Of a DNA stretch of 64,000 nucleotides, positions 50,099 through 58,074 are shown piece by piece. Positions within the stretch are counted from its first letter, which is position 1. Every line of letters begins with the position of its first letter. The stretch comes from Nocardiopsis sp. YSL2. GTDB taxonomy: Bacteria > Actinomycetota > Actinomycetes > Streptosporangiales > Streptosporangiaceae. The stretch lies in contig NZ_JAMOAO010000001.1 of NCBI RefSeq assembly GCF_030555055.1, positions 5,890,001 through 5,954,000 on the forward strand. The letters are read 5' to 3'. The translations under genes were made by a program, and so were the position numbers. The notes beneath the pieces were generated by a model. The model was not told the DNA's origin and searched no databases. It saw nothing but the letters and a program-made list of their open reading frames with translations.

Positions 50099-51010
50099 CT
50101 ACTCCGGTGCGCCGGTCTCCACCAGGTCGTGGCGGGCCACCTCCCCGCCGTGGTCCGTGCTGATCACGACCTGTCCGCCGGTGATCCGGTACCGGGTCGT
50201 GCCCGCCTCGGCGACGAAACCGTCCCCGGTCCTCCGGGCGGGGACCACGATCGGCTCGCCGCTCTCCTCCAGGAACTCCCCGAAGTAGTACAGGTCGCCT
50301 TCCCCGTCCTCGCACAGCACGATGCGGTGCCGCCCGGTCTCGAAGGCCGCCACCAGGGGCCCCTCCCCCGCGCCCGGCAGCAGTGCGGCCACGCGCCCCG
50401 GACACGCCGGCGGCGCCGCGCTCCCGTCCGCGCCCTGCTCCGGCTCCCCTCCGACCCGGGGCAGCACCCACCACGCGGTCAGCGCGAGCAGGCCGACCAC
50501 GGCCAGGGTCAGGGCGCGAACGGTGCCGGGCGGCCTTCGCGGCGTACTCCTGCGGCCCGCTCCGCCGGGCTTCTCCTGGGGCCGGGCCGTGTCCCGTACC
50601 GGTCCCCCGCCCGCCGTCGGCCCGCGCGCGGGCACGCCCGCTGTCAGGCCCCATCCGGCCACCCGCGACGTGCGGGGCCGCGCGTTCCTCCCCGGCGGCT
50701 CGCCCGGCGGTTCCTCGGCCGTGCGCGGTGGGGCGGTGCGCGCGCCCGCGTTCCGCGTCGGCTCCATCAGCCGGACCGGCGGCAGTCCCTCGTCCCCGGA
50801 CCACTCGCCGTCGTCCCCGCCACGGCCCTGGAAGGCCTCGTCGGTGACGGCCGGCGCCAACAGGTCGCCCGGCAGGTCGCGGCCGGGCGCGGCCGACCCT
50901 CCGTCCCGGCGCCCGCCCAGGACGCGGAAGGTGTCGCAGACCATGCACGCGTGCCTGGCCGCCACGTTGAAGGCGGCGCACATCGAGCACTGCCAGTTCT
51001 CCTCGGGCAC
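50099..51010 (-). CDS. Zinc-finger membrane protein with RanBP2-like N-terminus
   Basis: A 303-residue protein. The N-terminus has a C-x2-C-x10-C-x2-C group (WQCSMCAAFNVAARHACMVC, residues 7-26) resembling a RanBP2-type zinc ribbon. A roughly 130-residue disordered Pro/Gly/Arg-rich region follows. A transmembrane helix (about 166-186, LTLAVVGLLALTAWWVLP) leads to a small C-terminal beta-rich domain outside the membrane. Similar layouts are seen in unnamed actinobacterial proteins. Function unknown. The start is ATG 51010 (MPEENWQCSMC). It converges on the 30-residue peptide gene. Confidence 0.65.
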   Translation of the reverse strand: MPEENWQCSMCAAFNVAARHACMVCDTFRVLGGRRDGGSAAPGRDLPGDLLAPAVTDEAFQGRGGDDGEWSGDEGLPPVRLMEPTRNAGARTAPPRTAEEPPGEPPGRNARPRTSRVAGWGLTAGVPARGPTAGGGPVRDTARPQEKPGGAGRRSTPRRPPGTVRALTLAVVGLLALTAWWVLPRVGGEPEQGADGSAAPPACPGRVAALLPGAGEGPLVAAFETGRHRIVLCEDGEGDLYYFGEFLEESGEPIVVPARRTGDGFVAEAGTTRYRITGGQVVISTDHGGEVARHDLVETGAPE

Positions 51011-51474
51011 GCCCGCACCCCTCAGCCCTCGGTCACCACGGCGCCGGCGGGACCCGCCGGACCCTCACCGTACGATCACGCGCGCCGACGCGGCGGCGGA
51101 ATCAGCACACATGCAACACCTCACCGGCGTTCGGCACAAGGGCCGAGTACCCCCCACTCCCGTGACATCGGGCAACGCCCCAGGTACTCGCCCGCGCACA
51201 CGAATCGGCCGCCGCCCGACCCGTCAGACGCCGGACGGCGGGGCGTGGCGGACGGTACCGGTCGGCGCCGGGCGGTCCGGGTCCAGGGCGAGGGCCATCA
51301 GGGCCTCGTCGGGGACCGCGGAGCCCGCCCGGCGGTCGGGACACGTCCTGGGGGTTCTGTGGCGTGGTGGCTCCGGGGGGCTCGGTGGGACTGGTGACCA
51401 CGGCGTCGCACTGACGACGCGCGTTCCTTGGCGGCGGGGCCGGGGGCGGCCTCCTCAGGGGCGGGGCCGGGCCG

Positions 51475-51496
51475 CCCCGTGCCGTGTGGCACGGGG
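51475..51496. terminator. 9-bp hairpin
   Basis: CCCCGTGCC and GGCACGGGG with a 4-base loop, in an otherwise gene-free region. It could end transcription from either side. Confidence 0.3.
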
Positions 51497-51901
51497 GCAC
51501 GGCCTCGTACCGTCGGCCTGGACGGCCGTGGTCTGCTCGGGTTCGCAGGAGAGGGTCGTGGCTCGATGGCGTGGCTGGGGTGGACGCGAAGACGCCCCCG
51601 GGGACGGCGCCCAGGTCCGGACTCGCGAAAGGCGCCCGGAGCGGCTCGGACGGCCTCGGCGAGGTCATGGCGTTGGCTTCCTTCGGTCGGTGGACACCCA
51701 GCCCCGCCGGTCCGGAGAGCGCCGTCAGGATGCAACGGCGCGTCGTCGGCGGACAACCACCGACGCGCCGGCACCCCCAGGAACACGAAGGGCCAGACTT
51801 CTCTCTCGGACACTGCGGCCACATGGGTGGGAGCACCCGTGGCCGCATCCGGCCAGCGTGCGCGCGCCGCGCGCGGCGTTGTCCCGCGCCCCCGCCCTCG
51901 T

Positions 51902-51907
51902 TAGGGT
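51902..51907 (+). promoter_or_regulatory. -10 element of a leaderless small gene
   Basis: TAGGGT lies 6 bases before the ATG at 51914 and leaves no room for a ribosome-binding site, which implies a leaderless transcript. Confidence 0.4.
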
Positions 51908-51913
51908 GGACGC

Positions 51914-52141
51914 ATGTCGATTTGGTCTCGCGGTGACCGTACGGGCCGGGTCGAGGAAGCCCTGTTGATGCTGGAGGGTCAGGGCATCATCGACGGGCTG
52001 GACATCCTCCTCGCCGAGGACAAGCCCTACCGTGTCCGGGTTCCCGCCGGGATCGTCCACATGGACGAGGACGAGGCCTCCATGTTCGCTCTGGGCGCGG
52101 TGGTCGGCGCCTTCGGCGGCGTGGCCCGCGGGGAGGGCTGA
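51914..52141 (+). CDS. Conserved-looking 75-residue hypothetical protein
   Basis: The 75-residue soluble protein starts MSIWSRGDRTGRVEEALLML and continues with a repeated acidic helix and a YRVRVPAGIVHMDEDEASMF segment. It has a balanced composition and strong third-position GC. No domain is recognised. The gene is probably read from a leaderless TAGGGT promoter immediately upstream. It is placed between two gene-poor stretches. Confidence 0.5.
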   Translation: MSIWSRGDRTGRVEEALLMLEGQGIIDGLDILLAEDKPYRVRVPAGIVHMDEDEASMFALGAVVGAFGGVARGEG

Positions 52142-52142
52142 C

Positions 52143-52336
52143 CTACCGGTCCGCGGTCGGCCGGTCGATGGCGACGCCTTCGGTGACCGCCCCGTAGGCG
52201 ATCGGGCCGAAGGGTGTGGTCCGCCGCGGCTCGGCCAGGCTGTTCTGCGGGTCAACATGCGCTGGTCGGCACGCAGGCTGCCGTTGGTCCCCGGCCCGGA
52301 CATCGGCACCGCCGGTACCGCTCCCCGTTCCGTCAT
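52143..52336 (-). pseudogene. Possible frameshifted small gene
   Basis: On the minus strand one frame starts at ATG 52336 and reads MTERGAVPAVPMSGPGTNGS, continuing to DQRMLT. A second frame continues NSLAEPRRTTPFGPIAYGAV and ends TEGVAIDRPTADR at 52143. Joining the two near 52245-52255 gives a continuous, plausible protein tail. Either a single-base frameshift inactivated it or the alignment is fortuitous. No ribosome-binding site stands out. Low confidence. Confidence 0.3.
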
Positions 52337-52447
52337 CCGCCCGGTCTGCGAGCGCCGACGCCGGACGGGCCCCGCACGCCGACACGTCGACGTGCGGGGC
52401 GCCCGTGTGGGAGGAGTGCCCTCACAGAAGGGAGGAGGCGCCCCGGC

Positions 52448-53845
52448 TCAGCGTGCGCCGGGTTCCGCCTTCCTGCGCGCGCGGTGCTCGCCCAGGAAGT
52501 CCCGGTACCAGCGGAAGCTGTCCTTGGGGTGGCGCTCCAGGGTCTCGTAGTCCACCCTGACCAGCCCGAAGCGCCGCTCGTAGCCGAAGGCCCACTCGAA
52601 GTTGTCCAGCAGCGACCACACGAAGTAGCCGCGCACGTCGACCCCCGCCTCGATCGCGGCGGCCAGGGCGGCCAGGTGGTCGCGCAGGTAGTCGACGCGC
52701 TCGGAGTCGTGCACGAGGCCGTCGGCGTCGGGCCGGTCGTCCTCGGCCGAGCCGTTCTCGGTGATCAGCAGCGGCGGCAGGCCGGGGTAGCGTCGCTTGA
52801 GGTCGACCAGCAGGTCGGTGAAGGTGTGCGGGACGACCGGCCAGCCCATGGTCGTGTGCCGCACGCCCTCGAAGGGGACCTGTTCGGTTCCGATGTCCGC
52901 GGCCGTGCGCAGTGCCGGGTCGGGCTCGCTGTGCGGGGCGTCGCGCAGCATGATGGGCCGGTAGTAGTTGATCCCCACGAAGTCCAGCGGCCGGGCGATG
53001 GTGTCGAGGTCGCCCTCGAGCCGGTAGGAGCCGTCGGCGAGCCCCGGCCAGGTCTCCCGCTCGTTGTCGGGGTAGGCGCCGGTGAGGATCGGGTCCAGCC
53101 ACGTCCGGTTGTGCAGGGTGCGCGCCCGCTCCACCGCGGCCCGGTCGGCGTCGGAGTCGGTGGCGGGCACCAGGTGGTCGGGGTTGAGGGTGATGCCGAC
53201 CTGCTCGGCGCCGGCGGCCCGCAGTTCGCCCACGGCCAGCCCGTGGGCGAGGAGGAGGTGGTGGGCGGCGGCCAGCGCGGGGCGGCCCTCGCGGGTGCCG
53301 GGCGCGTGGCGGCCCACGGCGTGGCCCACGAACGCCGAGCAGAACGGCTCGTTCAGGGTGATCCATCGGCGCACCCGGTCCCCGAGGCGGTCGGCGACCA
53401 CGCGGGCGTACTCGGCGAAGCGGTACGCCGTGTCGCGCGCCCGCCAGCCGCCCCCGTCCTCCAGGGCCTGGGGCAGGTCCCAGTGGTAGAGCGTCAGGGC
53501 GGGTTCGATCCCCGCCTCCAGGACGGTGTCCACGAGGCGGTCGTAGAAGGCCAGGCCCTCGGCGTTGACGGCTCCGCTCCCGGTGGGCAGCACGCGCGGC
53601 CAGGACACGGAGAACCGGTACAGGTCCACGCCCAGGTCGGCCATGAGGGCCACGTCCTCGGCGTAGCGGTGGTAGTGGTCGCAGGCCACGTCACCGCTCT
53701 CGCCCCGGGCCACCCGGCCGGGCGTGCGGGAGTAGGTGTCCCAGATGGACGGGCCCCGGCCGCCCTCGGTGGCCGCGCCCTCGACCTGGTAGGCGGCGGT
53801 GGCGGTGCCGAAGAGGAGTCCGGGGGGCAGGATCGGGTCGGTCAT
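52448..53845 (-). CDS. GH1 beta-glucosidase
   Basis: A 465-residue cytoplasmic beta-glucosidase (no signal peptide) that cleaves cellobiose and short cello-oligosaccharides after uptake. The acid/base is Glu166 in ITLNEPF and the nucleophile is Glu363 in LITENGS. The N-terminal GH1 block LFGTATAAYQVEGAATEGGRGPSIWD is complete. The start is ATG 53845, just 17 bases after a perfect CelR box (53863-53876), which places the gene in the cellulose regulon with the GH48 gene 32 kb away. Confidence 0.95.
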   Translation of the reverse strand: MTDPILPPGLLFGTATAAYQVEGAATEGGRGPSIWDTYSRTPGRVARGESGDVACDHYHRYAEDVALMADLGVDLYRFSVSWPRVLPTGSGAVNAEGLAFYDRLVDTVLEAGIEPALTLYHWDLPQALEDGGGWRARDTAYRFAEYARVVADRLGDRVRRWITLNEPFCSAFVGHAVGRHAPGTREGRPALAAAHHLLLAHGLAVGELRAAGAEQVGITLNPDHLVPATDSDADRAAVERARTLHNRTWLDPILTGAYPDNERETWPGLADGSYRLEGDLDTIARPLDFVGINYYRPIMLRDAPHSEPDPALRTAADIGTEQVPFEGVRHTTMGWPVVPHTFTDLLVDLKRRYPGLPPLLITENGSAEDDRPDADGLVHDSERVDYLRDHLAALAAAIEAGVDVRGYFVWSLLDNFEWAFGYERRFGLVRVDYETLERHPKDSFRWYRDFLGEHRARRKAEPGAR

Positions 53846-53862
53846 ACTGGGCCCTTCGTGGT

Positions 53863-53876
53863 TGGGAGCGCTCCCA
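53863..53876. promoter_or_regulatory. Perfect CelR/CebR operator in front of GH1 gene
   Basis: TGGGAGCGCTCCCA is an exact 14-bp CelR/CebR box, extended by T/A to a 16-bp palindrome. It lies 17 bases upstream of the beta-glucosidase start codon. Confidence 0.9.
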
Positions 53877-54009
53877 ATCCTAGACCGTGCCCGCGAGGGG
53901 GCCGGGCGGCTCCGCTCGCCGCTCGACCGCTCCTGGCCGGTGGGCCGGACCGGGCCCTTGACCCGTTCCCGTACGCCGCCGGTCCGTGGCCGGGGCGCAG
54001 GGGAACCGC

Positions 54010-55023
54010 TCACCCGCGCAGCGGCGCGGCCACCAGCAGCCGCATCTCCAGGGACAGGTCGGCCACCCGTTCCGTGGTCAGCCCGGCGTCGCGCAGCAGG
54101 GCCTCGTACTGGTGCTCGGTGCGTTCGGCGCCGCTGGTCATGACCATCATGTGCACGTCGAAGAGGCTGGCCAGCAGCGGGCTGCCGTCGTCGGGCAGGA
54201 TCCGTTCCAGGATGAGGACGCGACCGCCGGGCTCCAGCGCCTCCCGGCTGCGGCGCAGGACGGCCCGCGCTTCGTCGTCGGACCAGTTGTGCAGGACACG
54301 GCTGAGGATGTGGACGTCGGCCCCGGAGGGCACGGACTCCAGGAAGTCCCCGGCCACGAGCGTGGCGCGGCCGCTCTCCAGATGCGCCGAGAGGCGTTCG
54401 CTGGCGGCGGGCAGGGCCGTCGGCCGCTCCACGAGCACCCCCCGCAGGTGCGGCGCGTGGTCCAGGACCGTGCAGAGCAGGTCGCCGTCGCCCCCGCCCA
54501 GGTCGGCGACCACCGTGGCGTCCGCGAAGTCGTACACGGCGGGCAGGGCCTTGCCGAACCGCCCGCCCGCAGCGATCCCGGCGGAGTAGCGTTCGGCGTC
54601 CCCCGGGTGCTCCGACAGGTAGGTGAAGACGTCGGTACCGTGGGCGGCCTCGAAGGCGGTCCGCCCGGTGCGCACCGACTCCTCCAGGCTTCCCCAGGCC
54701 CGGGCGAACATGCCGCTGTCGTAGAGCAGCACGAGGTCGCGCAGCCGCGAGGGGTGCTTGCGCTGCAGCCCGGCGCCGGTGCCGGTGAGCTCATAGCGGC
54801 CCGCCCTGGGCTGGACGAGGTCGACCGCGCTCAGCAACCGCAGCAGCCGGTGCAGCCGGTCGGGGTGGAGTCCGAGCGCCCCGGCAATCTCCTCCGCGTC
54901 GGCGGCGCCCTCCGCCAGGCGGTCCACCACGCCCAGGCGCACGGCGGTGGCCACGGACCGGGCCACCCAGGGGCCGGTCATCAGCCGGATCAGTTCGCGG
55001 CCGGCGTTCTCGTCTTCGGTCAC
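54010..55023 (-). CDS. O-methyltransferase (Methyltransf_2, winged-helix dimerisation domain)
   Basis: A 337-residue SAM-dependent methyltransferase. The N-terminal winged-helix/dimerisation domain (about residues 10-95) contains WVARSVATAVRLGVVDRLAEG and LHRLLRLLSAVDLV. The Methyltransf_2 domain has the SAM motif VVADLGGGDGDLLCTVL near residues 165-181 and the catalytic region LHNWSDDEARAVL near 242-254. Such enzymes often act in secondary metabolism (carminomycin 4-O-methyltransferase type), but no biosynthetic neighbours are seen. GTG 55023, with GGAAGG upstream, is preferred. Confidence 0.88.
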   Translation of the reverse strand: MTEDENAGRELIRLMTGPWVARSVATAVRLGVVDRLAEGAADAEEIAGALGLHPDRLHRLLRLLSAVDLVQPRAGRYELTGTGAGLQRKHPSRLRDLVLLYDSGMFARAWGSLEESVRTGRTAFEAAHGTDVFTYLSEHPGDAERYSAGIAAGGRFGKALPAVYDFADATVVADLGGGDGDLLCTVLDHAPHLRGVLVERPTALPAASERLSAHLESGRATLVAGDFLESVPSGADVHILSRVLHNWSDDEARAVLRRSREALEPGGRVLILERILPDDGSPLLASLFDVHMMVMTSGAERTEHQYEALLRDAGLTTERVADLSLEMRLLVAAPLRG

Positions 55024-55051
55024 CGTGGTCCGCCTTCCGTATCGAGGGGTG

Positions 55052-55171
55052 TCACAACCAGTTGTTCCGCCTGGACACAAAGTAAAGGGTGATGCAGGCC
55101 AACGCCATGCCGGCCGGGGAGAGCGGTCGGCCGAACGCCCGGTGGAAGCCGCGCTGGGGCGCGGTGTTCAT
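55052..55171 (-). CDS. 39-residue hypothetical membrane peptide
   Basis: The frame reads MNTAPQRGFHRAFGRPLSPA and continues with a hydrophobic stretch, GMALACITLYFV, before the charged end SRRNNWL. One short transmembrane helix is possible. There is no good ribosome-binding site, and the hydrophobic stretch is short. It lies just upstream of the O-methyltransferase gene on the same strand. It may be a real miniprotein or chance. Confidence 0.3.
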   Translation of the reverse strand: MNTAPQRGFHRAFGRPLSPAGMALACITLYFVSRRNNWL

Positions 55172-55338
55172 CCCGTAGACGGACGGGAGGGGGGCGGGCG
55201 CCACCAGGATGCCTCCCCTGGACCTTGGGGCGCTGGTGGGCGGCGGCGGAGTCCTCCGCGGGCCTGGTCGGCGTCGACCCGACGGTCCCGGGCCGGTGCG
55301 CCGCGCAGCGCCTGCCGACACGCCCGACGCCCCGCGGG

Positions 55339-55986
55339 TCATCCGCCCAGGGCCCGGATGGTGATGTTGAGCCGGCCCCGCAGGCCGAGTTCCGCAGGCG
55401 CGGTGCCGGGCCGGGTGCGCGGGACCCCGTGGTAGGCCATGCGCGAGGGCCCGCCGAAGACGAACAGGTCGCCGCTGCGCAGTTCGACGTCGGTGTAGGG
55501 GCGGGTACGGGTCTCGGTGTTGCCGAAGCGGAACACGCAGGTGTCGCCGAGGCTGAGGGAGACGACCGGGGCGGGCGAGCGCTCGTCGCGGTCCTGGTGC
55601 ATGCCCATGCGGGCCTCGGCGTCGTAGAAGTTGACCAGGGCGACGTCGTAGGGGTCGGCCCCGGCCGCGGGCGGGGTCCCGTAGGCGGCCCTCACGGCAC
55701 GGACGGCCAGGTCCCCGAGCAGGCCGGGGAAGGGCTGGACCGGTGTGCCGTCGGGCAGGGTGCGGCTGTAGGAATACGGAGCCCAGTGCCAGCCCAGGCT
55801 GGCCATGCGGACGCTCATCGTGCCGCCGCGCGGCATGGTGTGCCGGCGCATCCCGGCGGGCCCGCGCGACCAGTCCCGGCAGCGCCGGACCAGGTCGGCC
55901 TGGACGTCGGGCCCGAGCCAGCCGGGCACGTGCACGGCACCGGGCGCCACCTCCACCGCCGGGGTCCCGAACAGCGCGTCGTTCAT
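55339..55986 (-). CDS. alkB: Alkylated DNA repair dioxygenase AlkB
   Basis: A 215-residue Fe(II)/2-oxoglutarate dioxygenase that removes 1-methyladenine and 3-methylcytosine lesions from DNA. The iron ligands are His130 and Asp132 in MGMHQDRDE and His186 in AYHGVPR. Arg205 and Arg211 of GRLNITIR contact 2-oxoglutarate. The length matches E. coli AlkB (216). ATG 55986 is used; the longer frame adds non-homologous residues. It stands alone between the 39-residue peptide and the Vps62-like gene. Confidence 0.93.
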   Translation of the reverse strand: MNDALFGTPAVEVAPGAVHVPGWLGPDVQADLVRRCRDWSRGPAGMRRHTMPRGGTMSVRMASLGWHWAPYSYSRTLPDGTPVQPFPGLLGDLAVRAVRAAYGTPPAAGADPYDVALVNFYDAEARMGMHQDRDERSPAPVVSLSLGDTCVFRFGNTETRTRPYTDVELRSGDLFVFGGPSRMAYHGVPRTRPGTAPAELGLRGRLNITIRALGG

Positions 55987-56088
55987 GCCTCCATGGTCGC
56001 CCGCGCGGGCCGTCGGCGCCACCGCGGGTCGGCGGGCCCGGGGCGGCGCGGGCCCGGCACGGCCGAGAACGCCGGGCCCGGGCCCCGG

Positions 56089-57888
56089 TCAGCGCCGGAT
56101 GAGGTCGCGGACGTTGACCACGAACAGGACCACGACGACGACGGCGATCGGGACGGAGATCGCGATGCGCCAGTCGGCGATGAAGGCGGCCACCACGCCG
56201 ACGATGAGGCCCACCACCACCGCGAGCACGGCCAACCCGGTGAGGAACTGCAGGAACCTGCGCCGGGCGATGGAGTCGACGCACGCGAAGGCCACGACGA
56301 CGCCGAGCATGGCGTACAGCGTGAACGCCCGGTCCAGCAGGAACAGGGGCAGCGCCAGGGAGACCAGCAGCAGCGGGGTGCTCAGGGCCACCCACAGGTG
56401 CAGGAAGCGCGTGGAGCGCTGCGCGCCCGAGGCGTAGGGCAGGTGCGGTGCGCGCAGGTGCGCGGTGGGCGGGGGCACCATCGGCGCGTCCGAGGCCAGT
56501 GCGCGCAGGTGGGTGTCGCGTTCGTCGGCGGCCAGCACGCGCTCCTCGTAGACCTGCGCGAGTTCGGTCTCCAGGACGTCGATGCGCTCGGAGTGCTCGC
56601 GGGCCCGGGTACGTGACTGGGGCTCGCGCTCCAGGACCATCCGGGCGGCGTCGAGTCGGCGCAGGCGGTCACGGCGGCTGACGACCTCGGCGTCGAGTTC
56701 GCGGATGCGATCGTCCAGGCCCTGCACGTGGGAGCGCAGCTCGGCGCGGGCGGCGGCCTCGGTGGGCGCGACCTTCTGCAGACCGACCCAGGCCAGCGGG
56801 TCGGCCCAGGAGCGGCGGATGCTGCCGTCGCGCTCGTAGCGGGGGCCGCTCGGAGCGCGCTCGCCGTCGAAGAAGTCGCGGGTGTCGCGCCCCCACAGGC
56901 CGCGGAAGCCGCGCAGCCAGGGGGTGTCGTCGTCGATGAGGACGGCGTGCCACTCCCGGTCGCCGCCCGGGCCCAGGCGTTCGCCGTCGCCGCGGGCGTA
57001 GTCGACGAAGGGCACGCCGATGCCGTGTCGGAGGATGGCGCTGTCGGCGCGGAAGATGCGCTGGCTCAGGCGGCGCCACGCGCGCACCAGGCCGCGCAGG
57101 ACGGCGGGGTCGACCTGGATGAGGTAGTCGCCGGGCAGCATCTGGTGGGAGTGCGATCCGGCGCCGACGTAGACGACGGGGTGGGAACCCTGTCTGCGCA
57201 GGTCCGGGTCCTCCCAGGAGCGGCGCAGGTCGTCCCCCTGGTATTCGTGCGAGGACGCGCCGACCCACACGGGCCGGGTGGAGCCGTCGGGGTTCTCCAC
57301 GGCGTAGACGGTGACGCGTTCCCAGTCGGCCTCGTGGTCGTTGACGCCGCCGTAGATGGTCCGCCAGTCGTTCATGGCGTAGAAGAACCAGTACTGGAGG
57401 ACGAGGTAGCCGCCCTCGCGGGTGACCCGGCCGTAGTAGGTGGCGCCGCCGCTGTCCACGCGCTCCCGGTAGCGGGTCACCGCCGCGAAGGTGACGCCGC
57501 CGGGCACCGCGCCGCGGATGAGCAGCGAGATCTTCATGAGGATGTCCAGGACGCGGCCCAGGACGCCGACGGCGGCCAGCCGGCCGCTCTTGGGGATGAC
57601 CGAGCGGGACATGCCCTTGAAGCGCCGTGCCTCCTCGCGCAGCGTCTCCTCCTGGACGAAGCGCAGGTGCTTGTGCCGGTGCGGCCACTCCTCCTCCGCA
57701 CCGGCCAGACGGTCGAGGGTGAGTTCTCCGGCGGGGACGATGACGCGCTCTCCGCCGCCCTCCTCGATCCACAGACTGCAGTTGCGTACGTAGGCGTCCA
57801 CGTCGGCGGGGAAGAAGAGCTCCCCCTTCGTGCACATGAGCACGGGTTCGTGGGCGCGCAGGAGTTCGAGGTCAGATTTCGCGGCCAT
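56089..57888 (-). CDS. Vps62-like protein with coiled coil and C-terminal membrane domain
   Basis: A 599-residue protein. The N-terminal half holds the Vps62-type blocks LVLQYWFFYAMNDWRTIYGG and NDHEADWERVTVYAVENPDG near residues 160-205, then SHEYQGDD and VYVGAGSHSHQMLPG, rich in conserved His and Asp. A central helical region (about 390-465, RDRLRRLDAARMVLE and others) is probably coiled coil. About four C-terminal transmembrane segments occur (about 500-595). ATG 57888 is used; no other start fits better. Vps62-like domains are known from fungi and some bacteria, and their role is unclear. No operon partners are seen. Confidence 0.65.
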   Translation of the reverse strand: MAAKSDLELLRAHEPVLMCTKGELFFPADVDAYVRNCSLWIEEGGGERVIVPAGELTLDRLAGAEEEWPHRHKHLRFVQEETLREEARRFKGMSRSVIPKSGRLAAVGVLGRVLDILMKISLLIRGAVPGGVTFAAVTRYRERVDSGGATYYGRVTREGGYLVLQYWFFYAMNDWRTIYGGVNDHEADWERVTVYAVENPDGSTRPVWVGASSHEYQGDDLRRSWEDPDLRRQGSHPVVYVGAGSHSHQMLPGDYLIQVDPAVLRGLVRAWRRLSQRIFRADSAILRHGIGVPFVDYARGDGERLGPGGDREWHAVLIDDDTPWLRGFRGLWGRDTRDFFDGERAPSGPRYERDGSIRRSWADPLAWVGLQKVAPTEAAARAELRSHVQGLDDRIRELDAEVVSRRDRLRRLDAARMVLEREPQSRTRAREHSERIDVLETELAQVYEERVLAADERDTHLRALASDAPMVPPPTAHLRAPHLPYASGAQRSTRFLHLWVALSTPLLLVSLALPLFLLDRAFTLYAMLGVVVAFACVDSIARRRFLQFLTGLAVLAVVVGLIVGVVAAFIADWRIAISVPIAVVVVVLFVVNVRDLIRR

Positions 57889-58074
57889 GATTCGCACCAA
57901 GCTAGTGCATACGGAGGCGGGTTCGGGCCGCTCGGGCGCGGGTCGGGACGGTGGCGTCGGTCGCCCCCGGGCGGCGGGGGCCGCACGCGAAGATCCGGAC
58001 GGGGGCGGGGATCGGGCGGTGGAGCGAGGCCGCAGCGGTCTCCCGGCCGCCCCCGTGTGGGCCGCGCCCGGACG

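Larger units (their letters stand above)
51011..51913. other. 0.9-kb stretch without a supportable gene
   Basis: The stretch is high in GC and open in several frames, but none has a ribosome-binding site with a recognisable domain. It contains a 9-bp hairpin CCCCGTGCC/GGCACGGGG with a 4-base loop (51475-51496) and a near-repeat GGCGGGGCCGGG at about 51431 and 51461. A short in-frame fragment at 51227-51325 (minus strand) reads like a protein end but has no start. Possibly gene decay; nothing is identified. Confidence 0.4.

Noticed and set aside
51298-51822. A 174-codon minus-strand frame in the gene-poor region
   Set aside because: Proline/arginine-rich with no recognisable segment beyond the first 40 residues and no ribosome-binding site.
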